A DNA stretch of 64,000 nt from Bacillota bacterium (GCA_023415055.1 JAEZLZ010000052.1:1-64000), one strand, 5' to 3'. Counted from the stretch's first letter, positions 20,290 through 29,447 are shown. Numbers and translations are program-made. Notes: generated by a model not told the origin, from the letters alone.

Positions 20290-20754
20290 GTGGGGGAAAA
20301 TATTAAATTGATTGCCAATAATAAGAAGGCATATTTTGATTATTTTATCGAAGATAAGTTTGAAGCAGGTATCGCATTGCACGGAACAGAGGTAAAATCC
20401 CTACGTATGGGAAAATGCAGCTTAAAGGAATCCTTCCTTCGAATCGAGAAGGGTGAGATGTACATCTATAATATGCACATCAGCCCCTATGAGAAGGGAA
20501 ATATCTTTAATAAGGATCCGCTTAGGGTGCGTAAGCTTTTGATGCACAAATACGAGATTAATAAAATCGGCGGACAGCTGGTGCTAAAGGGATATACGTT
20601 GGTACCGCTGCAGATCTATTTTAAAGGAAGTCTTGTGAAGGTTGAGGTCGGTCTGGCACGCGGTAAGAAGCTGTATGACAAGCGAGAAGACATCGCAAAG
20701 AAGGACCAGAGAAGAGAAGCGGAGAAAGACTTTAAAGTTAAGAACTTGTATTAA
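20290..20754 (+). CDS. smpB: tmRNA-binding protein SmpB
   Basis: The 154-residue protein shows the SmpB core (YFIEDKFEAGIALHGTEVKSLR, shown here in part, KESF, HISPY) and a basic C-terminal tail that enters the mRNA channel of stalled ribosomes. It delivers tmRNA to the ribosome. The start is GTG at 20290, directly after the rnr stop, with GGAGGGA inside the end of rnr as ribosome site. The tmRNA gene lies about 1.3 kb downstream. Confidence 0.97.
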   Translation: MGENIKLIANNKKAYFDYFIEDKFEAGIALHGTEVKSLRMGKCSLKESFLRIEKGEMYIYNMHISPYEKGNIFNKDPLRVRKLLMHKYEINKIGGQLVLKGYTLVPLQIYFKGSLVKVEVGLARGKKLYDKREDIAKKDQRREAEKDFKVKNLY

Positions 20755-20799
20755 TTACAAAAGAGTAAGGTTGATGAACTACAAAGGAGGATACCATAC

Positions 20800-21819
20800 T
20801 TGAGACGAGTAAGGATGGCGTTATTTATCATTTGGATGTTGTTATGCGTGGTGTTCACTGACCACGATACTTCTACAGTGCTGGCAGCTCAGAAGAACGG
20901 CATGATGATTACTCTGACTCAGGCAGGGCAGGTGCTGGATTCAATCTCCTATCAAGGAATCACGGTGGAAGCAGTCTATACCAGTGAAGCTCATTCCGGG
21001 TCGGATCCAATCTATAGCTGTGCTGCATTTGTAAAGAAATTCTATCAGTCAACCTATGGAATCAAGGTATATAACTTGAATTCTTCATCTAGTACACCAC
21101 TAATTTATGATAACAAAGGAAGTTTCATAGTTACCGATCTGCCACAGGTAGGTGATATTGTCCGGGATAATAATAGGACTCATTGGGCAATAGTAAAGGA
21201 GATCTTGGGAGATACTGTGACCTTGATACAACAAAATTATCAAACGGGTAGAACAGCCTGGGTTGGATGCAGTGTGGACAGGAAGGATACAGGATATACG
21301 TTCTTCACTTATAGTGAGAGAAAGCAGGAAGATCCGACGATTCTTGCTCCGCAGGTGATGGAGACGGAGAAGACGCTATATAACGGATATCTGGACTATA
21401 AGCTACAATTGAGTCAAGTAAAGGAAGATGCAGCGGTATTCTATAGCTCAGATCACCCGGAGGTTGCTTTGGTTAGTGTGGATGGGGTAGTGACTCCTCT
21501 GCAAAAAGGAGAGGCAATCCTGTATATTAACATACTACAGGATAATGTCATCTATACTCTTCAGGTGAAGGTCATAGTAAAGGAACCATATATTAAGCTG
21601 TCCTCTTCCAAGAAGGAGCTTAGTGTGGGTGAGAGCACAACGATAAAGCTAAAAAGATATGGTACACAGGAAGAAGTGATATGGCAGGTAACTGATCCGA
21701 CAATTGCCGGCATCAACGAAATAACTGGTAAATTGACTGCCAAAAAGAAGGGGACTGTCACAGTTAGCGTTAAGACGGATTGTGGTCTGTCAGCAAATCT
21801 TAAAATTAAGGTTAAATGA
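20800..21819 (+). CDS. Secreted CHAP/NlpC-like domain protein with C-terminal Big2 repeats
   Basis: The 339-residue protein begins with a signal peptide (hydrophobic 7-20, likely cleavage near residue 30). Residues about 55-170 resemble a papain-fold CHAP or NlpC/P60 domain: Cys74 in YSCAAFVKKFY and His128 in GDIVRDNNRTHWAIV are in the expected order. Two Big2-like segments follow, each ending G--T-t-G-lTAkkkGt-tvsV. Such proteins cleave peptidoglycan or other cell-surface amides, but activity here is inferred. The start is TTG at 20800 with AAAGGAGGA upstream. It lies between smpB and ssrA and shares the Big2 theme with the large protein at 1729. Confidence 0.65.
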   Translation: MRRVRMALFIIWMLLCVVFTDHDTSTVLAAQKNGMMITLTQAGQVLDSISYQGITVEAVYTSEAHSGSDPIYSCAAFVKKFYQSTYGIKVYNLNSSSSTPLIYDNKGSFIVTDLPQVGDIVRDNNRTHWAIVKEILGDTVTLIQQNYQTGRTAWVGCSVDRKDTGYTFFTYSERKQEDPTILAPQVMETEKTLYNGYLDYKLQLSQVKEDAAVFYSSDHPEVALVSVDGVVTPLQKGEAILYINILQDNVIYTLQVKVIVKEPYIKLSSSKKELSVGESTTIKLKRYGTQEEVIWQVTDPTIAGINEITGKLTAKKKGTVTVSVKTDCGLSANLKIKVK

Positions 21820-22011
21820 ATGAAGCATACCCCCATTCCCGGAAGTAATGGAAGAAACAAGCTTTTACCATTTTAATAATTGTGAGTCAAATTGCGCTGC
21901 ATGTTCTTCCTGGGGGCTTCGGCTTCTTTATTAAAATTCTTTTTATATGAATTTCTGTATTTGATTGGTAAGTATGGTTATAACATAATAGATTAATTTA
22001 TCGCTGATTAC

Positions 22012-22040
22012 TTGACACATTGGATAAAATGTATTACGAT
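22012..22040 (+). promoter_or_regulatory. ssrA promoter
   Basis: TTGACA (22012-22017) and TACGAT (22035-22040) are 17 bases apart and about 40 bases before the mature tmRNA 5' end. Confidence 0.7.
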
Positions 22041-22080
22041 AAATGTGCGTTTGAATGCCGGATTTACAATCTTACCTAAC

Positions 22081-22442
22081 GGGGTTGTACTGGTTTCGAC
22101 GGGGGTTTTGAAATTGTATAAGCCATTCGCAGACTAGGACTGCGTCATCAACTTAGAACTAAAATTAAACGCAAACAATAATTACGAATTAGCTGCTGCG
22201 TAAGCAGCTTGTCGACCCTAAGCAACTCGCGGCTTAGGACCTCGGCATCAAATTAGCGGGGCCCTCTATCTCCAAAGCTTTGCGGAGGTAGAAGAAACAT
22301 GAAGCTACCGAAACCATGAGCCTGTCTGTCGGCGCTTGGCGGAGGGAACAGCGAACTTCGGGTTCGCATAAAAGATAGACTGTAATGGGAGAAAATGCAA
22401 TGAATGGGCTTTCGGACAGGGGTTCAACTCCCCTCAGCTCCA
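22081..22442 (+). ncRNA. ssrA: Transfer-messenger RNA
   Basis: The 5' end GGGGUUG pairs with CAGCUCC at 22435-22441 to form the alanine-type acceptor stem. The T arm with GGUUCAACUCC precedes it, and the CUGGUUUCGACGGG start is typical of tmRNA. The tag frame starts at GCA 22171 and ends at TAA 22201-22203, encoding ANNNYELAAA, an AAA-ending degradation tag. CCA is not encoded. The RNA rescues ribosomes together with SmpB. Its last bases form the left attachment copy of the integrated element, and the sequence after the insertion rebuilds an intact 3' end. Confidence 0.97.
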
Positions 22443-22443
22443 T
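22422..22443 (+). repeat. attL: left copy of the ssrA attachment repeat
   Basis: These 22 bases (T arm and acceptor stem of tmRNA) recur exactly at 29588-29609. The tyrosine integrase gene begins 170 bases inside the interval. tRNA and tmRNA 3' ends are classic integrase targets. Confidence 0.93.
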
Positions 22444-22450
22444 CGAATTT

Positions 22451-22481
22451 TACCACATCTACCACAAGATGTGGTATTTTT
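22451..22481 (+). terminator. tmRNA terminator supplied by element 1
   Basis: Arms TACCACATCT (22451-22460) and AGATGTGGTA (22467-22476) are followed by a T run. It lies on the element side of attL, so the element provides the present tmRNA terminator. Confidence 0.85.
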
Positions 22482-22531
22482 ATGCCTATAAATATCCATA
22501 TATTGTATAAAAACATACGTTCCATACAATA

Positions 22532-22612
22532 GGTAGACATATAGGTAGACACATTCGAAAAAGCATGGTATTATATAGATAATTTGGTAGACTTTTTTGA
22601 AAGGTGGTAGAC
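22532..22612 (+). promoter_or_regulatory. Integrase arm-type sites, left end (GGTAGAC x4)
   Basis: GGTAGAC occurs at 22532-22538, 22544-22550, 22586-22592 and 22606-22612, all in one orientation, between attL and the integrase ORF. Two more copies lie near attR (29430-29436 and 29441-29447). Repeats restricted to both ends of an element are the pattern of tyrosine-integrase arm-binding sites. The last copies overlap the integrase ribosome site, so autoregulation is possible. Confidence 0.65.
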
Positions 22613-22614
22613 AA

Positions 22615-23811
22615 ATGACAAAAGCTAATAAGACAGGTATAAATAAAAATAAAAAACACTCATATAAGCAAAAGCCAAATAGACATAAGGTTGAGACGAA
22701 TATATATTATGATACCGCGAAGAAGCTTTACTATGTCAATCTTGACTATGGTAAAGATGAGAATGGAAAACGAATTAAGCCTAATGTAACTACAAAAACC
22801 AAAAAAGAAGCACAGCAGATACTTAGGGAATTCCAAGCTAATAAAACCAAGGGAACACTTGTAAAACCTAAAGAAGATAAGTTATCAGACTGGCTTAAAT
22901 ATTGGATAAATGATATATGTAAGAATAATAGAGCCGAAACTACGGTTTATGGATATGAAAATATAATAAAAAATCATATTAATCCCGTTTTGGGAAATAT
23001 AAAACTTCAAAATCTAACACCAATACAGATACAGCAATATTACAGTAAGCTTATTAATCGAGCTGAGAACCCACTGTCAGAAAACACAGTTCGAAAACAT
23101 CATGACTTGCTTAAGACTGCTTTAGGGGTTGCAGTAAAACAGGACATATTACTCCGCAATCCATGCGATAAAGTTGAAGCTCCAAAGAAGACAAAACCCG
23201 AACAGAATTTCTATACAGCGGAACAAGTCAAAGGCTTAAAAGAACTATTAGAAAACCACAGACTAAAAACAGCAATTTACCTCTTGGCTCAATTTGGATT
23301 AAGAAGGGGAGAATTATGTGGATTAAGGTGGGAAAACATAGACTTTGAGAAAAAAGCAATCTATATCGTTGAAACGAGAACTACAGCTGGGCAGAATGAA
23401 ATAATAAAAGAACCAAAGAATAGAACTTCATTTCGTACATTACTGTTAGTAGACGTCATTATTCCAATTCTACAAGAAGAATATGCTAGACAACAGGAAA
23501 ATAGAAAGAAGTATGGCAAGGATTATATAGAAACAGATTATGTCATAGTCATGGAGAATGGTAAACCTTATAGACCAAACTACTTATCTGAACTATTCAC
23601 TAAATTTATAGAGGAGACGCATCTTCCTAAACTTACGTTGCATGGCTTACGTCATACAGTAGCATCAATACTATTTGAAGAGAATCTACAAACTAAAAAA
23701 GTATCGGATTATCTAGGGCATTCTAATGTAGGTACAACAAATGAAATATATGCTCATTTTACAAGGAAAACTCATGAAGATACAGCGAACTTGTTAGCTA
23801 GTAAAATATAG
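22615..23811 (+). CDS. Tyrosine site-specific integrase of element 1
   Basis: The 398-residue phage/ICE-type integrase has an N-terminal arm-binding AP2-like region (about residues 20-75), a SAM-like core-binding domain (about 80-190) and a catalytic domain. The catalytic residues are Arg in GLRRGELCGLRW (about 230), His-x-x-Arg in HGLRHT (about 343), His in LGHSNVGTT and Tyr in EIYAHF (about 378). It should integrate and excise the element at the ssrA 3' end. The open frame can start at TTG 22597, but AAAGGTGG at 22599-22606 favours the ATG at 22615. Its location just inside attL supports the assignment. Confidence 0.95.
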   Translation: MTKANKTGINKNKKHSYKQKPNRHKVETNIYYDTAKKLYYVNLDYGKDENGKRIKPNVTTKTKKEAQQILREFQANKTKGTLVKPKEDKLSDWLKYWINDICKNNRAETTVYGYENIIKNHINPVLGNIKLQNLTPIQIQQYYSKLINRAENPLSENTVRKHHDLLKTALGVAVKQDILLRNPCDKVEAPKKTKPEQNFYTAEQVKGLKELLENHRLKTAIYLLAQFGLRRGELCGLRWENIDFEKKAIYIVETRTTAGQNEIIKEPKNRTSFRTLLLVDVIIPILQEEYARQQENRKKYGKDYIETDYVIVMENGKPYRPNYLSELFTKFIEETHLPKLTLHGLRHTVASILFEENLQTKKVSDYLGHSNVGTTNEIYAHFTRKTHEDTANLLASKI

Positions 23812-23927
23812 TATAATATAAGTCTATTGCATACACAGAATTTAGATACAGTATCATCCAATTCAAATGGTATTGATTGTAATTTTGCTGGGTTACTAGC
23901 TGGTGAAAATAACAGGAGGAAGATAAA

Positions 23928-25067
23928 TTGTTTCATACAATAACTATAAGCCACATTGTTCCGTATGATTATAGAACTAATACTAATAGGATTATTTTTG
24001 AACAGTTGGAGAATGAATATGGAGTAACTATCAATGAACGAAGGGGTAAGTACAAGAAGTTAAGTCTAAGTCCATGTATAGGAATCTGGATAGATTTCTG
24101 GAAAATTAATATGGATGCATTTCCTGTTAATATGGACTATAAATATTTTATTAATATCTATTTTAATCCGTTGGAAATGATAACAAGCTCTCGAATACAT
24201 AATACGAATGAATTAGATATCCCGTTGATTAGAGAAAAATTTAACGATGCCTTGAGATATGTAAGCAATGATTTTATGGATTTTAATGATTGGCAAGTTA
24301 AACGTATTGATTATGCAAGCTATTTTTTGTCGGAATACCATTATGAATACATTGAGCTTTTTAAGAAGAGTAAGTTACCGCTTAAAGTTAAGAAACTAGA
24401 ATATGAAGGTTCGATGTATTATAGAAACAAATCACGGACATATAATTTTTACTCTAAGCAGTTTCATACCGAACATCATAAAAAGTTTTCTGTAGATGAG
24501 AAGGCTCAAGCAAATGATTATGTTCGCATAGAGGTTCAATATAAATATAGTCCAATTCGTTCGATACAGAAGAAGAATAATATGTCGGATAGAACGGTGA
24601 AAAATATTCTTAGTGGTAGAATAGCTCTAGAGGAAATTACGAACGCCTACAATAAATGTATATGCAAAGGAGATTTCTATAAATTAAAAACAGCTCAGCG
24701 TAGAATTGATAAGTCTGATTATACAGATGCAACTAAGGAAAAATTAAAGGATTTCTTAGTATATCTACGTAAGAGAAAATATAGCAATCTAAATGAAGCA
24801 AAAGCTGACTTTATGAAAGCTATGAATAAATCGGTAGCAACCTTTGATGATTGGATTGCTAAGCTTGAGTCAATTAATATAAATCCTGTTACTCTGCCTG
24901 ACGATTTCCCTGTGCCTGTTCTTGCTAATCAACTTGATGTAATAAGGAAAAATATAATTGATAGTAGTTATTTCTTGGACAACAATACAGATATAGATTG
25001 GTTAGAAAACAGTGATATGGAAATTATAAGAAACTATCCACTAATCGGCAATGATATTTCAATCTAG
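23928..25067 (+). CDS. Putative rolling-circle replication initiator (gene II/X-like)
   Basis: The 379-residue protein starts at TTG 23928, seven bases after AGGAGGA. It contains WQVKRIDYASYF (about residues 122-133), RTYNFYSKQFH (about 163-173) and NDYVRIEVQYKYS (about 192-204). This series resembles filamentous-phage gene II and plasmid Rep proteins of the Phage_CRI type (R-D-Y, YxK and R-E-Q blocks). If correct, it would nick the element's circular form for replication. The match is from motif memory only, and no catalytic tyrosine can be assigned with certainty. Otherwise it is an unrecognised protein conserved in small integrative elements. Confidence 0.45.
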   Translation: MFHTITISHIVPYDYRTNTNRIIFEQLENEYGVTINERRGKYKKLSLSPCIGIWIDFWKINMDAFPVNMDYKYFINIYFNPLEMITSSRIHNTNELDIPLIREKFNDALRYVSNDFMDFNDWQVKRIDYASYFLSEYHYEYIELFKKSKLPLKVKKLEYEGSMYYRNKSRTYNFYSKQFHTEHHKKFSVDEKAQANDYVRIEVQYKYSPIRSIQKKNNMSDRTVKNILSGRIALEEITNAYNKCICKGDFYKLKTAQRRIDKSDYTDATKEKLKDFLVYLRKRKYSNLNEAKADFMKAMNKSVATFDDWIAKLESININPVTLPDDFPVPVLANQLDVIRKNIIDSSYFLDNNTDIDWLENSDMEIIRNYPLIGNDISI

Positions 25068-25127
25068 CTGAGAGTATAGAATAGAAGAATTGTATTGATA
25101 CTAATTTAACCCTTCTATACGTTAAAT

Positions 25128-25180
25128 AGGCTCTAAATCCTTTAGGTGATAAATATACCGTCTAATGGATTTAAGAGCCT
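25128..25180. terminator. Hairpin after the Rep-like gene
   Basis: Arms at 25128-25140 and 25167-25180 pair with one bulge. T-rich sequence follows on the + strand. The rest of the gap 25068-25605 shows AT-rich sequence without a recognisable gene. Confidence 0.55.
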
Positions 25181-25605
25181 TATTTCTTTATATACTCAAA
25201 ATAGAGCCAAGAATAGTAATAGAAGAAGGGGGGTACTAGGGGAGTTTGATAATGACATAAAAAAGAACATGTGTTCTGAATTAATTTAATACATATAATA
25301 TTAACACGACATTAAAATTAAATACTGTTTAAAATCTATGATAAATAAAGGCTCTAATTACATTAGTTAAAAAGGTTACGACAAATAGAATTTTTATAAG
25401 AATGATAATGTTTTTATATAATATACACTCAATATAATATCTTTACGACTTATACCCTCAATTTTTGGTACTGTATATAGGTGTGTTTCGGTGAATTTTC
25501 GTCAGTCTTTTTTAATAAATATTTAAATTATATTTACAAAATATGTAACTTGTATAATTCTACTGCATCTAATGGTTGAATATTCTTTGAAAGGAGGTGG
25601 GGAAC

Positions 25606-26088
25606 TTGGCTGATTTTTCAGAAATATATGAAGAATATATACGTAAAGTATATCGCTTTTTACTTGCACTTTCTGGTTGTGAGTGTACAGCAGAGGAACT
25701 TACTCAACAAACTTTTTATAAGGCTTTTTTACATATAGAACACTTTGAAGGACGTAGTAGTTTATATACTTGGCTATGTCAAATAGGCAAAAATGAATGG
25801 CTGATGGAATGTAGGAAGAAAACGATTATTTCTTATAATGAACTTGAAAAAATTTCGGACAATAAAAATCCAGAGACAGAAGCAATCCGACATGCTGAAC
25901 AGAGATTGGTTCAAGAAGCTATACAGAGAATGCCATCATTATATAGAGATGTAATGATTTATCGAACCTATGGAGATTTGTCTTTTGAAGAAATTGCTAC
26001 AATCTTTGGCAAAACTGAGAGTTGGGCAAAGGTAACCTACTTTCGGGGAAAAGAAAAATTAAGAAATGAGTTGGAGGGAAGTATATGA
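25606..26088 (+). CDS. ECF-type sigma factor
   Basis: From TTG 25606 the protein has 160 residues. It contains region 2 (YRFLLALSG through TLQQTFYKAF-like sequence, SLYTWLCQIGKNEW) and region 4 (RMPSLYRDVMIYRTYGDLSFEEIA and following HTH, here cited in part). This is the two-domain layout of ECF sigma-70 factors. AAAGGAGG at 25590-25597 sits eight bases before the TTG, which is preferred over the GTG at 25597 because that codon overlaps the ribosome site. The gene overlaps the next ORF by four bases (ATGA), the standard sigma/anti-sigma arrangement. It probably directs transcription of element or host genes on an unknown signal. Confidence 0.9.
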   Translation: MADFSEIYEEYIRKVYRFLLALSGCECTAEELTQQTFYKAFLHIEHFEGRSSLYTWLCQIGKNEWLMECRKKTIISYNELEKISDNKNPETEAIRHAEQRLVQEAIQRMPSLYRDVMIYRTYGDLSFEEIATIFGKTESWAKVTYFRGKEKLRNELEGSI

Positions 26089-27362
26089 TACCATGCGAAG
26101 TATATAATGACTTGATAATGTTATATGTATCAGAGGAATGTACAGAGTGCACAAGGCAATTGGTTGAGGAACACTTAAAAACCTGTCCCGACTGTCAAAA
26201 ATATTATCAGGGATTATTAGAACCGATAACAAAGGTAGAGTTAATGCCTGAACTATTAGATGAAAAAGTAAAAGATTTTGAAGTTAAGAAGAGTCTTTTA
26301 AAAATCCGAAAACGTTGGTTCATCTCAGTAGTCAGTATAGTTTTGATTTTAGGATTGACATTAGGTACTGGTTATATGACTTATAACCAAGCAAGAGGAG
26401 AAGGAATTTGTTTTACTAATCAAGATGAGCTGATGATGTCGAAATCATTTATTAAAGCAATCAAAAATGGAAATTATGAAAAGGCATTTTCAATGCTTAA
26501 TATCGAAAAGATGTATAAATACATAACCATTGACCAAGTTGAGAGTTTGGTACACCTACAAGGAAGATTATATTCGGTTGAACCTATTAATGAGTGGAGT
26601 ATGGATGAAAAAGAAGTATTAATTAACAAAGTCACTATGTGCTCTGATTATTACAAGGAAATGGGCTTTAAAAGCTATAAAGAAAAGCAGTGGAAGGAAT
26701 TCTTAAGAAGAATGGAGAATATGAAATCTCAAGGAATAACAATAACGGATTATACAATAGATGCAGTTCATTATATTAAGAACGATGATAATGGAAAAGG
26801 ATGTTGGGATATAGATTTTAAGGTTAAGTGCAGTAATCAGGATATTGGTTGGATTACATTAAGAATTAATAATGATGCTATTATGATTGTTGATGATAAA
26901 TGGAGTACAAATATTTTGCAAAGCAATCTTTTATTACCAGAGGATGTTGATACTTATTACACATATACCTATACTGGGGAAAGGGAACTGTGGAATGCTG
27001 AACTTAAAGTAATTGAAACGCCTAAATTTACTAAAACAGATAGCGGATTGGATGTCGAAGTTGAAACAAAAAGGGTATTAGTGATAAATTATGAAGGAGA
27101 ATTAGCTGATTTATCTTCTTCAAAAAATATAGAGATTACATATAGGTGTAATGATGAAAGTTATAATAGAATTACGGGTATTATAGGAAATATTTCATCT
27201 AAGACATTTACATTAAATTCAGTAATTACTAATGGTATACTCTATGATGAAGATGATATAATTACAGTGCTAATAGGTGCGAATAGAAAAGTCACACTAA
27301 TCAATGGTACGATTGTGAATAGTGGAGACAGTTTATCAGTTCTTAAATTAAGGTGTAAGTGA
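26085..27362 (+). CDS. Membrane anti-sigma factor with zinc-finger N-terminus
   Basis: The 425-residue protein begins with a ZAS-type zinc-binding region: Cys19, Cys22, His30, Cys34 and Cys37 in the segment up to CPDCQ. One transmembrane helix (about residues 79-100) separates it from a 320-residue extracytoplasmic domain with no recognised fold. Anti-sigma proteins of this layout hold the ECF factor at the membrane until a surface signal or proteolysis releases it. Start codon overlap with the sigma gene shows translational coupling. The large outer domain is the likely sensor; its ligand cannot be guessed. Confidence 0.8.
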   Translation: MIPCEVYNDLIMLYVSEECTECTRQLVEEHLKTCPDCQKYYQGLLEPITKVELMPELLDEKVKDFEVKKSLLKIRKRWFISVVSIVLILGLTLGTGYMTYNQARGEGICFTNQDELMMSKSFIKAIKNGNYEKAFSMLNIEKMYKYITIDQVESLVHLQGRLYSVEPINEWSMDEKEVLINKVTMCSDYYKEMGFKSYKEKQWKEFLRRMENMKSQGITITDYTIDAVHYIKNDDNGKGCWDIDFKVKCSNQDIGWITLRINNDAIMIVDDKWSTNILQSNLLLPEDVDTYYTYTYTGERELWNAELKVIETPKFTKTDSGLDVEVETKRVLVINYEGELADLSSSKNIEITYRCNDESYNRITGIIGNISSKTFTLNSVITNGILYDEDDIITVLIGANRKVTLINGTIVNSGDSLSVLKLRCK

Positions 27363-27459
27363 AATTGATTTTCATTAAATAGGACAATATGTATAATGAT
27401 AGACAGAATAAGAGACAACAAGAATTATACATACTTTAGAGCTTCTCTATCTTTCTCAA

Positions 27460-27497
27460 ATGCTAAAAGGAGGGAAAACATGTCCCTCCTTTAGCAT
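27460..27497. terminator. Long hairpin after the anti-sigma gene
   Basis: Bases 27460-27475 pair with 27483-27497 with one bulge. No strong T tract follows on the + strand. It could act as a terminator or an mRNA 3'-end stabiliser. Confidence 0.5.
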
Positions 27498-27556
27498 ATC
27501 CATATACCAATATTATTATCTAATAGAGCTTATTCCTTATTCTTTAGCTCTCCAAT

Positions 27557-27702
27557 GTAACACAATAGATATTATGTTACTTATCGTATTTTGATTTAAA
27601 CACCGCTAAATTAAGGGTTTCCTTGATGCTGTCGGTTCTTTTTTGTTTAAATATATTGAAAAAGGAAGATGAATGTAACATATTGTGTTGACAAGTTACA
27701 TT
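27557..27702. promoter_or_regulatory. Paired palindromes upstream of the small recombinase
   Basis: One near-perfect inverted repeat spans 27557-27580 (GTAAC...GTTAC ends). A second lies at 27672-27702 (AATGTAAC and GTTACATT ends). Both contain AATGTAACA-type half sites. They could be operators or recombination core sites of the adjacent recombinase. Confidence 0.4.
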
Positions 27703-27748
27703 GAAAATGGTAATATTTGACTCATATAAATTTAAGGAGATTGCAGAT

Positions 27749-28300
27749 ATGAAAACAGTACAACCTATACGTGACCCTAAATTAATATCTTTTATGAAAG
27801 ATAAGCTCAAAACTAAGCATGAGAAGTACTATATTATGTTTATATGTGGTATCAATATCGGATTAAGGGTTTCCGATGTATTAAATCTAAAAGTATCTGA
27901 TATTATGGGCAGGAGTCATATATTAATCACCGAGCAAAAGACAGGAAAACATAAACGCTTCTTAATTAATGACAAATTATTATGTGAACTTGAAAGATAC
28001 ATAAGAGACAATGAATTAGGTATTGATGATTACTTAGTGCAGAGTAGAAAAGGTGAAAATAAACCACTTACTAGAATACAGGCTTATAGGGTATTAAATG
28101 ATGTAGCAAAGGAACTAGGATTACAAGAGATTGGTACGCATACTATGAGAAAGACATTTGGTTTCTGGCATTATAAACAGTATAAGGATATTGCTATATT
28201 ACAGGATATCTTTAATCATTCTGCTCCTAGTATTACATTGAGATATATTGGTATAAATGATGATATGAAAGATGATACTATTAGGAATTTCTATATTTAA
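27749..28300 (+). CDS. Small tyrosine recombinase (catalytic domain only)
   Basis: From the ATG at 27749, eight bases after AAGGAGA, the protein has 183 residues. It contains the tyrosine-recombinase catalytic set: Arg in GLRVSDVLNL, Lys in the KTGKHKR hairpin, His-x-x-Arg in HTMRKT, His in FNHSAPS and Tyr in LRYIGI. The SAM-like core-binding domain present in XerC/XerD and phage integrases is missing. Such short recombinases act as inversion or resolution enzymes in some Firmicutes (FimB-like size), but the substrate here is unknown. Palindromes just upstream are candidate sites. An upstream in-frame TTG (27701) would add 16 residues but has no ribosome site. Confidence 0.82.
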   Translation: MKTVQPIRDPKLISFMKDKLKTKHEKYYIMFICGINIGLRVSDVLNLKVSDIMGRSHILITEQKTGKHKRFLINDKLLCELERYIRDNELGIDDYLVQSRKGENKPLTRIQAYRVLNDVAKELGLQEIGTHTMRKTFGFWHYKQYKDIAILQDIFNHSAPSITLRYIGINDDMKDDTIRNFYI

Positions 28301-28308
28301 CATTAGTT

Positions 28309-28345
28309 GGACTTGTGTGAAATAAGCATAAGTCCTTCTGTTTTT
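28309..28345 (+). terminator. Terminator of the small recombinase gene
   Basis: GGACTT (28309-28314) pairs with AAGTCC (28330-28335), with further A-T pairing inside, followed by a T-rich stretch. The remaining 230 bases before the next gene show no feature. Confidence 0.5.
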
Positions 28346-28576
28346 GTGACACGATTTAAAGAGGGGGTGAAAAAAACTTATAATACTAATAGTAATGATG
28401 AAAATAAGAGTAGCTGATTTGTTGTGATATTTACCAATACTAGTCAATGTCGAGAATGTAATGAAAAAAATGTAGAATATTTCATAATTTAGGAAAAAAC
28501 TATTGAAAACATATATCAAAAGTAATATAGTTGAATTAGGAATAATTAACTATTATTATGGAAATGAGGTGTTTTT

Positions 28577-29419
28577 ATGAAGTATAATTCAGCAAAATTA
28601 GTTACTGACGGAGTTATTAGTGAAGTAGACTTACAGGATATGAGGGAAGATAAAATTAAAGAACTATTAGGTAATTTGTTTTGTCCTGGGGAAGATTGTA
28701 TGGCGACATTATTTATTAGTCATAACTCAAGAAATGGTGGCAAGACAGTATATCTGAAAGCTATGAATGAAAATCATATAGACACCTGTCCATATAAAGA
28801 TGAAAATTTCAAAGCTATTACTACTAGAATACCAATAGGTGGTTTTTATACGGAGGAGCAAATAAATACATATGTTCGAAATCTATATCGAGATGTAACT
28901 ACACCTATTGAAGAGAAGAAGAGAAAAAAAGGGCAGGTTCGTAAAAAAGGAGAAACTACTAAATTAACAAAGGATAAAATAAGTAGAGTAGTCAAATCTG
29001 GTAGAATTATATATGGTGATGATAAAACCGAGGGTAATAAGGGAAGAATGAGTAGGAGGTATGAGGTTACAGCAGACGACAAAGGTGATATGGTAGGTGT
29101 TTATGGCTATGTTGAAAGTATAACAGAAGATAAATATGGATTATTCCATATAAAATATAAAGATGATAGACTGCGGAATCTTGATATATTAATTGGTTCA
29201 GTATATAAATATAACAATGCTGATGATTTCAGCCGTATGGGGCAATTGCTGAAATATTATAACGAAGCAATTGCTAAGTCCCAAAAGGTATATTGTGTCT
29301 GTGCAGGATTGGTTACAGAATACAATAATCAGTTAACAATAGAACTACAGACTAACCATAGCTTTGTGGTTGACGGACTTAATATTACTAATATTGTTAG
29401 AAATAATGTTCGGGATTAA
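28577..29419 (+). CDS. Unknown protein with N-terminal Cys/His motif
   Basis: I do not recognise this 280-residue protein. Residues about 36-72 hold CPGEDCMATLF followed by H and CPY, a C-x4-C...H-x3-C pattern that resembles the zinc ribbon at the start of CoiA-like proteins. Residues about 113-135 are highly basic (KKRKKGQVRKKGE), suggesting nucleic-acid binding or a flexible linker. The C-terminal 110 residues look like a beta-rich domain. A GAGGTG ribosome site precedes the ATG. It is the last gene before the right arm sites and attR of element 1, a place often used by cargo genes. Confidence 0.6.
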   Translation: MKYNSAKLVTDGVISEVDLQDMREDKIKELLGNLFCPGEDCMATLFISHNSRNGGKTVYLKAMNENHIDTCPYKDENFKAITTRIPIGGFYTEEQINTYVRNLYRDVTTPIEEKKRKKGQVRKKGETTKLTKDKISRVVKSGRIIYGDDKTEGNKGRMSRRYEVTADDKGDMVGVYGYVESITEDKYGLFHIKYKDDRLRNLDILIGSVYKYNNADDFSRMGQLLKYYNEAIAKSQKVYCVCAGLVTEYNNQLTIELQTNHSFVVDGLNITNIVRNNVRD

Positions 29420-29429
29420 TATAAGTTTT

Positions 29430-29447
29430 GGTAGACATTTGGTAGAC
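29430..29447 (+). promoter_or_regulatory. Integrase arm-type sites, right end (GGTAGAC x2)
   Basis: GGTAGAC at 29430-29436 and 29441-29447 matches the four copies at the left end of element 1. They lie about 140 bases inside attR. Confidence 0.62.
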
